49,504 nucleotides of DNA from Tieghemiomyces parasiticus (taxonomy: Eukaryota > Kickxellomycota > Dimargaritomycetes > Dimargaritales > Dimargaritaceae): assembly GCA_027575765.1 (NCBI GenBank), contig JANBPT010000266.1, positions 1 through 49,504 on the forward strand, read 5' to 3'. Position numbers and translations under genes: made by a program. The stretch's first letter is position 1. Each line of letters begins with the position of its first letter. Shown piece by piece: positions 31,103-40,846 of the stretch. Below the pieces are notes generated by a model. It did not search any database. It was not told where the DNA came from and saw only the letters and a list, made by a program, of their open reading frames with translations.

Positions 31103-31804
31103 TTACGGCCGATGCGGGGTCTTTACATAGGCGGGGTGTGGGGGACGATGGGCAATCGGTTCGGTGTAGATTGAGGTGCTGGGCTGTGGGCCGTCCTCCA
31201 TGAAGAGGCGGATCTGGAATCGAGTCGAGTTCACCTCTGAAGTCGGAAGGTCGCCGCCGTGCTATTTTACCAAAGGGTGTGCATTATCTGTGCTGGAAGA
31301 TTGGGTATTCCATCAAGACGACAGATCCTGAAGGGAGGCGTCGTCCTTAAGACTGGGAAGCTTCCCAGTAGGCGCCTCGGTTACATGAGGATCGTTTACA
31401 GAAATTGAGAGTGGTGAATAACCAGCGATGTGTGGGTTTAACTCAACCCCTCCCCCACAACACGATAGCTTGAACCATGGGGTGCTGGGGTTAGAACATG
31501 GTACAGCCTGGTAGGGAATGTAGGGCAGGTGGGTATGATACTGGCGGTATGGTCGCGAGTTAAGAGCTCAAGGACTACTGTACCAATCTAGTGCACCGCG
31601 GCAACGAACTCGGAGATGCACTTCGATTCAAGTCTTCCAGACTTCATCATTGGAGGATGCCTTTGGCGGTTAGACTTTCCTGCCAGCTGACTGATAAGTT
31701 CTGTATCTGAATCAGAGGCGTTGGGTGGTCATTATCGTTAGGTATCGCTTCAACCCATAAGGGTCAGATGTGGTTGGTATATCCGGTTTTGTAATGTATG
31801 ACAT
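31103..31804 (-). pseudogene. Unresolved coding-like stretch (gene with unclear exons, or relic)
   Basis: Several features of a gene lie on the minus strand. An ATG at 31804 follows a strongly pyrimidine-rich sense leader (31805 to about 31850) and opens MSYITKPDIPTTSDPYG. A second frame carries SDSDTELISQLAGKSNRQR and continues to SEFVAAVH. A third runs open for about 80 codons including STPWFKLSCC and APTGKLPSLKDDASLQD. The last segment, VNSTRFQIRLFMEDGPQPS and on to TPHRP, ends at TAA 31105-31103, and AATAAA follows 20 bases later (31082-31077). I found no consensus GT donors that join these pieces, unlike every spliced gene nearby. It is either a decayed gene or one with atypical introns. 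No family is recognised. Confidence 0.35.
31352..31369. repeat. 18-base perfect palindrome
   Basis: ACTGGGAAGCTTCCCAGT reads the same on both strands. An outer inverted pair, AGGCG (31336-31340) and CGCCT (31373-31377), flanks it. It lies inside the unresolved coding-like stretch. Confidence 0.9.
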
Positions 31805-32092
31805 GGCGCAAAATAGCGGCTGTCAGAAGAAGAGAGAAGGAGGAGGGGGCGAAGACTGGCCGCTAATATTTAGGTTTGCCGACAGTGTAGGAATGGTATA
31901 ATACACAAGTGAAATTGAAATGAAATAACCTGGTTGAATATAGTGCGAATTAAGTCCAACGATGATTTGCAATTGCGAAGGAACGATGCTGAGGTGATAT
32001 CCCCTCGTGCAGTCTACTTCGTAGCAGGTCAAACATAAAGGAATGCTCTGTTGGTGCTGCTCGTAGCCCCCCGCCTCCACCCCACCTACCCT

Positions 32093-34021
32093 TTAAAAGT
32101 CGCTGAGCAGGTTCTCCAAACGGTCCAGAATGTGCGACAATTCACGTTCGTAAGCCACGTTATCGGCCGACGGCACGGATACAGCCCCATTAACTGTACC
32201 AGCGGGGGCCGGTAGCGAAAGGTCAGGCGACGCCAAGGCCGGAGTGAAACGCGAGACTAATGTATGCTCGGCGTGGGTAGCGCCGCCAGCCAGGGGGTCG
32301 AGAGGAGGACCCAGGGACGGAAACGGTGAGCCCGTGCCAGTACGGCCGTGGGTGATATCAATCCGGGAGAGCTGGGCCATGAGCTGATCGAGTTCTTGGT
32401 TGGTGTGCTCATAGGAACCGCGGAAGGGTGGCGGTGGTGTGGCCAGCCTTGACGCCGATAGCTGCGGCGAGGAGACGGTACCCGGATGCATAGGAGATGA
32501 GGCACCTGGCGGCTTAAACAAGACCATGGCATGTGGAGACGACGGATGGTGGTCCACGGCGGCAAGGGCATGTGAGGCCGACCGAGCGGGTTCAGACCTC
32601 TGGGCGTACAGCTGGAGTACCTGGACAATTAGCTTGATGTTGGTCACAGTCTGGTCGAATAGCTGACGGGGCTGAGACCAGTCGGCTGGGAGCATCGGTG
32701 TATCGGGCGATCCACTGGCCTCTGACGTGGTCCCTTCCTGAGTTTCCCAGTGTCCTAGGACCGTCCGTTCGTTGATGCGGATGGACCGTAGACGGTTTCG
32801 GGCCAAATCCAGCGGTGTTACGCCTCCCCGCGTTCCCGCGGTAGTGCACGAGGCAGTGTCGGCGTCGGCTTGAAGGAGGGCAGCGACACACTTAAGATTA
32901 CCAGCTACCACGGCTGGAGCAGGGAAAGGAGCACAAAAGATGAAGGGGGGAGGAGTAATAGAGGATCCAGCGGGATGCAGAGGTTAGGAACCAGGACGGA
33001 ATTGCTGCATCGCGTACTGGTGCCTAACGTTACAGGGAACATGGAACAGTCCCCCGGGAGAGGGCAAACCTTGCCATGGAGAACACTTCCTCATGTCGAG
33101 ATAGGCCGCCGGCCTGGCGGCTGCCGATGGTCCTCGAATCACCATACCGGTCCCTCGGGTCCGAAGGGTCAACTTACCGATATGCAGCGGTGTGTTGCCG
33201 AGGATGTCACGGGCGTTCACGTCCGCACCCGCCCGGATGAGTAGGAGCAGCATGGCGATATTCCCGCTGGCGGCAGCGATGTGGAGAGCCGTCCGGTGTT
33301 GCTCGTCCTTGACATTGGCCAGAGAGGCCGGGTTGTGGGGCGAGAAGGCCGGGGGCGAGTGCCCTGGTCCGAGGGAGCCGCTGGAATCGGTTAGGGTGGG
33401 GAACTGCGGCATCGGCGGAGTACCGCCATGGCCGTCTAGCGCCAGCTCCTCAAACTTGGGCGGAGGGGTCATCATCCCGCCGGCTACAACGCCGGAAACG
33501 TCGTGGCGGCCGCTGCTGAACGTGCCGCCGACGCTGTTCGGGGTCGGGATGTCGTAGGCTGCCCCTACCATGGGCGAAGAGGTGGCCGAATGGACGCTTT
33601 CGGGGGTGTTGGTAATGACGGAAGACATACTCTCACGGCGCTGTCGTTGCCGCTGCTGGTTCGCGAGGGCGTGGCTGGCCAGCAGTGTGCCATGGTGATC
33701 AAAACTGCCGTTCGGGAACAGGTAGTGAATGACCGTAGGTAGGTCGTCGTGGCTAACGGCGGCCAGAAACTTCTCGGCACGTGTCGAAGCGTACTTGTGG
33801 TAGACGTGTTCGGCAGCCCGCCGGCCCTTCCGCCGCGCGCCCGCGGGCCGCGGCCGGTGGATAGCCGTGTGCTGGACTCGATGGAGGAAATCGTCAAAGG
33901 ACTGGCTGATACTCCGGGCGGTGCGGGACTGCGTACCGGAACGGGCTGGAAATGCGGCGGCGGTGGGGTGTAGAGGTGTACCCGGGAGGGTCGGGAAGGT
34001 GTGGTGGTGATCCTGCTCCAT
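32093..34021 (-). CDS. ANKRD54-like ankyrin-repeat protein
   Basis: Two exons, 34021-33178 and 32913-32093, joined by a 264-base GT-AG intron (gtaagt), giving 554 aa. The junction falls inside an ankyrin repeat and restores it exactly: NTPLHI | AVVAGNLKCVAALLQ. Three repeats are visible: RTALHIAAASGNIAMLLLLI, DILGNTPLHIAVVAGN, and a degenerate GVTPLDLARNRL. The layout resembles metazoan ANKRD54: ankyrin repeats, then a T-P-L-D-L-A-R-N-R-L helix, a segment like TVTNIKLIVQVLQ, and a C-terminal RELSHILDRLENLLSDF near the family's terminal helix. ANKRD54 is a nucleo-cytoplasmic adaptor in animals; function here is unknown. The long N-terminal region and the region 390-540 are low-complexity. The start at 34021 (MEQDHHH) was chosen over an in-frame ATG at 34156, because the extra 45 residues look like translated leader. 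Confidence 0.88.
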
Positions 34022-37000
34022 GCTGGTCAAAGAGAAGTGAATGTGCAATATGGGCCCAGAGAAGCTGGCAGTTGGGGAGGGGGTGAGTGGGTGGAGGCTG
34101 CAATGAACCCAAGCGTAAGAATAGTTAGGCGAAGCAACGGTGATGGCGTCAAACATGCACAGATATTGAGAGCTGCGGTACACCCCGATGCGGGCAAATT
34201 GTTATTCAATGTGGGACAAGGAAGCTGAGGTAGGTGGAGAGGTCAGTAGGCCAGGGCAAAAGGGGTTTGGGAGCCGGGAAGTGGGCGTAATTGGATGGGC
34301 GTTAAGCTTCGGACAATGCGGAAGAAGTAGAAGGCAAAGGCGATGGTGGCTGGTGGCAATCCGTGCGCCAGCTTGTGTTTTGTGTGTGTGAGGGTGTGTG
34401 TGCGATCCTAAACTTGCTGCGATACGAAACAGGCCAGGGTGGCCAGCGGGCTAGTAAAGCTGGCCCTATGCACACAGTGAGGCCGAGCGTGAATGGTTGA
34501 GGGCGGTATGGTGGGAGCAACGCAGTGCTATTACCTGTAGACCAGCTCGGGGCCTCTGCAGCGAAGGGGCCCCACTGTGGGGGGAGCCTCCTTCCTAGTC
34601 GCCCGGCCGCCCCAATGCTTTCCGGCAATCCTCTCGTTCTCTATCGCCTCGATGAAGAGGGGGGAGGCGTATGGTGGCGGGGCGCAAGAGGGGCTTAGCT
34701 GGTATGAATCAAATGCGAGAATCAAAAGTGAGGCCCGCCATCCTACGCTGGTAAGAGAAGAATCTGGATACCATCAGGCTGGAGGGGGACCTGGCACGAG
34801 CAACCAGGGGCCAAGGCCTACGCCTGCATTCCCTACGCTTCGCAACCCCCGCTCTGTTAGTGGCGGCCGTGTCTTCCGCTGCGGCGCAAGGCAATTGAGA
34901 GGCGGGCGGCTTCCTTGGTGGGCAATTCCCTGAATAAGGGAAGATGACTGGAGGGGGGCAGAGTGAGATGCATGGGTGCCGCACGCTTTGCTCAACTTGG
35001 GTCGGTGACTGTCCGCTGGTGTTGAAGGGGTATGATGTGACCGGACCCCTGCCAAACTTCCCATCGTGCGCCTCTGCTTCTGGGATCAAATCCCCCCCGC
35101 AACAGTTGACAAGTAGTCAACGGTCCCGATGTAGTCGCTACGGTCTGCAACTTCTAGGGGCGTCCTCGTTGGTCTGGCAAATAGGTTTTCGCCCTCCGAT
35201 GCCCACCTACCCGCGCGCTACCAGTGCGACTGGCTCGCATAATGCGACCCCGCGCTGGGAAGCCTAATAAGCGCAAAGGACACAGCGACCAGCACAGCCC
35301 CGCCTGGCTAGACGCTGCGCTGTACAGGGGGTTAGAAGGCTGGGTCATGGCTCAGCACCGGCTGTGTGTTGTCACGACCCGATTTACTGCAATACACCCA
35401 AACTTGTCACCGGATCGCCTCACAGGGTTCCGACTCCCGCTCTCTGTCCTTTACCGCCTGATGGTCAGGAGAATGAAGGTGCCAGGTAAGCCGAGGAACC
35501 AAGCGAAAGCGGCTGTAGAGAACTTCGGTGCTCTCCGCCGCCGTCCATTTTACCATGGAGACAGAATAGTGCCCAACCCCACCACAGGTGCAGTCGTTGG
35601 GCTGATGGCTGAATTGTACTCAGTGGAGGCCAGCCCGGTGGACTCGTTTCACTCCCCTCTATCTACCATGCTGGGGGTCTTAGGGTCGCCATTCGACCTC
35701 GATGGCCAGCCGCAGCGTGCAGACGAAAGCGACAGCCCCAGGTCATTCCTGCGACAAGGCCCACCGCTAACACTGGTGGTTTTATGTCAAAGCAACGGCC
35801 TCAATGATAAGCAACATAGTGCCAGGGGGGCCCCAAAGGCAAAGGGTGGACGTCCGCCGTAAATGGCCAGTAGTCGTCAGGCCGATCGAGGCCGTTGCAT
35901 GCGGTACGCCTCCACCGCCACTTACCGTTAGTGGTATGTCGTTCGGCGGATGAACACATATGTACTAATAAAGGTGTGCGGCAATCACCTCGTCCCAGCC
36001 CTTAACGGAGAAGGCGGTTGGAAGGAGGCTCCCTCAGGATACACGGCGCTGGCCTCTCGCCAGCGTGGATGTGCCGCAGGCCGGCCACTCACAACCAGCA
36101 TCAGACACGAATTCTGAGGTATCCGGTTGCAAAGGGCCCTATTGTAGCTTCAATGGCAGCGTGGTGAAGGGGAGTGAAGAGGCCGGGTCAGGCTATCCCT
36201 CCGCCCCTCTCTCAATCAGTTTGACCACGCTCTCCACAAGCAGGCGAGTACCCTCTGCCAGCAGTAAGGGGGAGGGGGTCCAGCGTGACCCGGCCTTGTC
36301 GCACGGCGGCAGCACTGGATGCAACTGCTGGGAGAGACGGCTGTGGGTGCAGGGAATGCGTGTGGCGTGTGGGCAGGTAAACAGGCGGGTCGGCATATCC
36401 CCGGTCGGTGGGCTAGCTGTGTTGGCCTGGGGGGCCTCGCAGGTACGCCACCCAAGTCATCGAGTGGGCTCGCCAACAAGGCCGTTTCACCCTATCTTCT
36501 AGGTGCACCTGGCTCAACAGCGTCGTTGGGAACTGCCGCTTACAACGACTTCGAACGGCACAGCCCCTGCAGCACAGCACACTCGGCCTAACCAGGCGCA
36601 GGAGATCGAAAGAGCACCATGGCTGAGGGATAGTATGGAGGTATTGAACACGCTTCTTCTTCTACTGTGCGCCGTTGAGAACCATGTCAGGATAAAACCC
36701 TCCCCCACCGCTTCCTAAATGTCTAAATGAGGCCCATTAATGGGAAGGGCTCGAAGTAACTCCCCGCCTGTGACCGTGCTCCATTCCACTTGCATCTACG
36801 TCACCCAGCCTCCCTACACTTTACCACTACTTACCACCCCACGCCAGACTCTCTGCTGCTTACCCCACCCGCCTTTCTCTCGCCCGGTCGCCCCGCAACG
36901 CTCGCCATTGCCTTTGACCCACCTACTGTACAGCCCTACTTCTCCCCGCCCAAGCTCTTTGCATTGCCACCATCCCTCAACCCGCCACCAGCGGACCAGC

Positions 37001-37142
37001 ATAAGCTATTTACGCATTCGATACCTTGTCTCCCTACTTATCTAACTGCCCAAAGCCAAGGCCCCCCCCACCCGGGAGTTAGGTTGCCTCTCTCTCCTCT
37101 TCGGCTTTTTGGCTTTGAACGCTACACGCATCAACGCCCCGC
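34022..37142. other. Intergenic: divergent upstream regions, ANKRD54-like / FAS1
   Basis: A 3.1-kb gap. The ANKRD54-like side is purine-rich on +, with broken GT repeats near 34378-34402. The FAS1 side (about 36760-37142) is pyrimidine-rich. A frame with an ATG at 35242 runs open to 35862 (206 codons) without recognised motifs or a pyrimidine-rich leader; at this base composition one such frame is expected by chance in the non-coding part of the window. Confidence 0.5.
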
Positions 37143-40106
37143 ATGCGGCCTTGGCAACTGACCCGGCCGACCCTTTGGGTCACTCTAGGGGTGTGGCTGA
37201 GCCTGACCGCCTTCGTTGTGGGCCGTGTGACCCTTATTGATGTGCTGGCTCAGAATCCCGAGTTCCAGGAACTCATCCGCCACCTGCAGCGCTTCCGGCT
37301 CATCATACCGCTCAACCAGCTCACAAACACCACCTTCTTCGCCCCCAACAACCGTGCTTTCGAGCGCTACTACGAAGCACAGAATGTGGGCGGTTCCGAA
37401 TCAGCCATGACGGCCGACCGGCTGTGGTATCACCTGGTACGCGACCGGCGGCTCCCGCTAGCTAACCTAACCGCCGGCCTGCTCCTGGAAACGCTCTTCA
37501 TCCCCGACCAGGGGCTGGGCGGACGCGGGGGCCAGCGCGTCAAAATTGTCGAGGATGGAGGCCAACCCACTCTTCGCCCGTTTCACCGGGAGGACGACGG
37601 TGACGAGACCCCTGCAGCGAACGTCCTGGTCAACCACCGTGCCCGCGTAGTTAATGGGGACTTTACTGCCGATAACGGGATCATCCACATGGTGGACCGC
37701 GTGCTAGACTTTCCAGCCCGCCTCTTGAATGAGGTGGCCCGGCGAGACGAACTGGCTACGGCCGACGTGTGGATCGGTCACTGTCTGGCCGTCCGAGACC
37801 GTCTCATCAACGACACGGGATTCACCCTCCTGGCTCCGGGCGGCAACTCCCTGGTCCACCACTTCAACGTTTGGGAACGACGATACCTTTTCCATTCATA
37901 CGGTGGGGCCGACCTTCACCTCCTTCTTGACGCCCACCTCGTGCCTGCTGTCGTGTACAGCCAGGATCTTCTCCCCACCACCACCCCGAGCCGGAACGAC
38001 ACCGCCAATGCCACCCCTGGTGATGCCATGGCAACGACCTACCGCCGCCGGGTGACCACCCTAGCGGGTCACACCGTGGAGCTCGGCTGGAAACCTCAAG
38101 CCGCCCAGTTCACCGTGAATGGGGTCACCGCCACCGCCTATGATCAACTCGCCGACAATGGCGTCCTCCACGTACTCCCGGCTGTCCTCTCGCCGCCCGA
38201 TCTGGTGTTCACCGCAGAGAAGTATCTGATAGGCCTCAACATGACCCAGTTTGTGGACCTCCTCCGGGCCGCCGGGCTCGCGGATTTGCTGCAGGCCCCC
38301 GGCGGAGGAGCTGATGATCATAGTTCTGACCATCGCCAGGCTATTACGATTTTGGCTCCGACCAACGAAGCCCTGGACGCCTTCCGCGAATCCGACGATC
38401 TGCCTGCCGAGGGCAGCGCCCAGCTACGCGAGTTTCTTCGCTACCATCTGGTCCATGGCCAGTACCATCGGGCCGATCTGGCTGACAACCAGTTCTTGGC
38501 TTCACATCTCCAGCCTGTCCTTCTCGGCAAGGATCGACCGCAACTCATCCGAGTCACCAAGCACATCGATGCGATCGCTGCTAGCAACGGCGGCGATGGT
38601 GACGAGAAGGGGTATCTAGCCTTCAACGACGTAATCACCGCGGCAGCGCCCGTGACTCTGGGCCGAGTCACCATCTACCCTCTCACGTACCCATTGTCAC
38701 CTCCGGCCGATCTCCTCCAGGTGGTTATCCGTGACCTGCGCTATTCGACGTTCCTGAGCCTACTGTTTACCAGCCAACTCAAAGACCGCCTGGCCGGTGC
38801 CACCGACGTGACCTACCTAGTTCCCTCCAATGCCGCCTTTGAAGACCTGGGCCTGGCTCTGGATTACCTCCTCCTACCCGAGGCCAGTGGCGATCTGCGG
38901 CAGCTGGTCAAGTCCCTCGTCGCCCGTCGCGCCACCTACGCCCACCGACTAGACCGGTCCGCTGACGGGGGCGACGGAAAGCCCGGCCGCGGGGTGTGCC
39001 TGGAAACGCTCGCCGGGACTAACGTGTCCCTGGTGGTCCTACCGGACGGTGACACCGCGGCGCGGATCGACGAGTGCATTGGTGGTAATCGCCCCGACCA
39101 CGACAGCGAGAGTGGCCTTGCGGAGAAACCACTGCGCCCGTTGAACGTGGCCCGGGTGGCCCAGAGCGACATCCTGGTCCGCAATGGTGTTGTACAGCTT
39201 ATTGATCGCGCGGTGGTACCCCAGGCAATCAACCTAACCCTTCACTCTCTGCTACGCGGCGCCGGGGCCACCGTGTTTCTGGGGTGGTTGCGGCGCCTCA
39301 ACCTGACCGATCTCCTCCACGAGCCAATTGATGCTACCCACGGCGGCTACACGATTTTCCTACCGACCGACCAGGCTTTTGCGCGGCTAAATCTCACCCA
39401 GGGCGTGAACAGCCGTGGTGAGGGTTACGCCGAGAAGCAGAATTCGGCGGCGGAGGAAGAAGAAAGCGACCCGAACCACGGTGACCTCAAAGTCGCGGAC
39501 ATTCGTGCTCTCATCAGCCAGCATATTGTACCCAACCGTCGGGTAGTCCACCTAGGGGACCGCGCGCGGTTTGGCACCCTCCTGGGCCGGGACCACCCGG
39601 CTAACGGTCCAGCCGAGCTGGTCATCCGTGAATATAGCCCCGGTCGGTTCGGCGTTCGTATCCAGGGTGGATTCCTGTTTGACCGCCATTATGCTACGGT
39701 CGTCCGGCGCGGTGTGGCCACCAATGGTGCGGTCTATCAGATTGACGGTATCCTTGTTCCGCTAGTGGCCCGCCAGTCGAACGGGGTCATCCGCGCCCAA
39801 CTACGTCACGCCCTGTGGCTGCTGTGTTTGGGCATCATGGCCCTAGCCCTTGTGTATATCTTGGTGGTACCCATCTATGCGTGGTATCATAGGCATGTGG
39901 CTCCAGCGGCAGCTGGAGGGGGTATCGGCGGCGGCGGGTTGGCTGCGTTGGCGGCGGGATTGGCCGGTGAGGATGGATACCATCCGGTGGCGACACAGGA
40001 ACCTGACACTGATGATGATGAAAGTGAAGAGGAGGAGGATACATTGGAAGGAAGAAGCAGTCGTGATGGTCCTACTTCGACTGACACGCCCGCACAGCAC
40101 GTGTGA
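37143..40106 (+). CDS. Multi-FAS1 (fasciclin) single-pass membrane protein
   Basis: Intronless, 987 aa. A signal peptide covers about 1-27 (LWVTLGVWLSLTAFVVG). Five FAS1-like units follow at roughly 28-190, 195-350, 355-535, 540-700 and 705-880. Each has the pattern of a T-x-F/L-x-x-P-x-N/D-x-A-F strand (TFFAPNNRAF, TILAPTNEALDAF, TYLVPSNAAF, TIFLPTDQAF; the second unit is weaker) and a final N-G-x-(I/V)-(H/Y)-x-(I/V)-D-x-(I/V)-L strand (NGVVQLIDRAV, NGAVYQIDGIL). A transmembrane helix lies at about 891-913 and is followed by a 72-residue cytosolic tail with an acidic cluster (DTDDDESEEEE). Many N-x-S/T sites fit a lumenal or extracellular chain. The layout matches yeast YLR001C and fission-yeast Fsc1, a vacuolar protein needed for autophagosome-vacuole fusion; a shared role is inference. 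The gene converges with DGAT1. Confidence 0.94.
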   Translation: MRPWQLTRPTLWVTLGVWLSLTAFVVGRVTLIDVLAQNPEFQELIRHLQRFRLIIPLNQLTNTTFFAPNNRAFERYYEAQNVGGSESAMTADRLWYHLVRDRRLPLANLTAGLLLETLFIPDQGLGGRGGQRVKIVEDGGQPTLRPFHREDDGDETPAANVLVNHRARVVNGDFTADNGIIHMVDRVLDFPARLLNEVARRDELATADVWIGHCLAVRDRLINDTGFTLLAPGGNSLVHHFNVWERRYLFHSYGGADLHLLLDAHLVPAVVYSQDLLPTTTPSRNDTANATPGDAMATTYRRRVTTLAGHTVELGWKPQAAQFTVNGVTATAYDQLADNGVLHVLPAVLSPPDLVFTAEKYLIGLNMTQFVDLLRAAGLADLLQAPGGGADDHSSDHRQAITILAPTNEALDAFRESDDLPAEGSAQLREFLRYHLVHGQYHRADLADNQFLASHLQPVLLGKDRPQLIRVTKHIDAIAASNGGDGDEKGYLAFNDVITAAAPVTLGRVTIYPLTYPLSPPADLLQVVIRDLRYSTFLSLLFTSQLKDRLAGATDVTYLVPSNAAFEDLGLALDYLLLPEASGDLRQLVKSLVARRATYAHRLDRSADGGDGKPGRGVCLETLAGTNVSLVVLPDGDTAARIDECIGGNRPDHDSESGLAEKPLRPLNVARVAQSDILVRNGVVQLIDRAVVPQAINLTLHSLLRGAGATVFLGWLRRLNLTDLLHEPIDATHGGYTIFLPTDQAFARLNLTQGVNSRGEGYAEKQNSAAEEEESDPNHGDLKVADIRALISQHIVPNRRVVHLGDRARFGTLLGRDHPANGPAELVIREYSPGRFGVRIQGGFLFDRHYATVVRRGVATNGAVYQIDGILVPLVARQSNGVIRAQLRHALWLLCLGIMALALVYILVVPIYAWYHRHVAPAAAGGGIGGGGLAALAAGLAGEDGYHPVATQEPDTDDDESEEEEDTLEGRSSRDGPTSTDTPAQHV

Positions 40107-40846
40107 AGAAGCCATTAACTTGGCACCTCCCCCCCCCCTCCATATACACACACACATGCGCCCGCTTACCATGAAGCCATTGCGCCCCTTCGGCGCCTAA
40201 ACTGAGGCGTATAACCCACTTCTTTGCCTACACTGTTCAGTGAGCTTGTAACACATTTTGTATATCATTTTAGGATTCCTTATAGCACCTTGATATGGCT
40301 CAGGCATTATCCCTTGTCCCAATAAATTTACCAAAGCAGGATTATTAGGAGAGGCGCGAGTACCATGTTAAATGAAAATGGGGTTCCCTAATATTTAAGT
40401 ACAACTCAATGTGGATGAATGAAGTGTTATAATGATGATCATTTGGCGTTAGATATGGTCTGCCACTCGGCAGCCTCTAGTTAAATATATTGGACCACCC
40501 CGCAAAGCCCTGATTCCTCCAGTCCCCAATATCTTCTATAAAATTAAAACACCTCAATATCCATCCCCCAAAGTCATCTTGGATGAGTACGAGCCCTCCG
40601 TTGGTTGTCCTCTTTCGATAGACCGGCAAGGCCAACATGAATCAATAAATACATACTGAATAATCTATCGAACGAGTCCCACCTTCACTATGGTCTTATC
40701 ATTCATTACGGGTTGGCTAGACTGCTGTGGTTGGTCTAAAAGAAACCTCTCCCACATACGTATATCGAAAAGAAGAATATTTATCAAATGAAAGCATACC
40801 TTTCCAGTCATCACTCTCCCCCCCCCCTCCGATTCTTTTCCATCAG
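40107..40846. other. Intergenic between convergent genes FAS1 / DGAT1
   Basis: It holds the 3' regions of both genes. Runs of ten C occur at 40129-40138 and 40818-40827, one close to each stop codon, plus a short CA repeat at about 40144-40155. The middle is AT-rich. No gene is seen. Confidence 0.6.
40321..40326 (+). terminator. Poly(A) signal of the FAS1 gene
   Basis: AATAAA, 215 bases past the stop codon. Confidence 0.45.

Noticed and set aside
34022..34156. 45-residue N-terminal extension of the ANKRD54-like protein
   Set aside because: An upstream ATG exists in frame, but the extension is hydrophobic and Pro/His-rich like translated leader; kept only as an alternative start.
35242..35862. 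206-codon open frame in the ANKRD54/FAS1 gap
   Set aside because: No motif and no pyrimidine-rich leader; about one frame this long is expected by chance in the non-coding DNA of the window.
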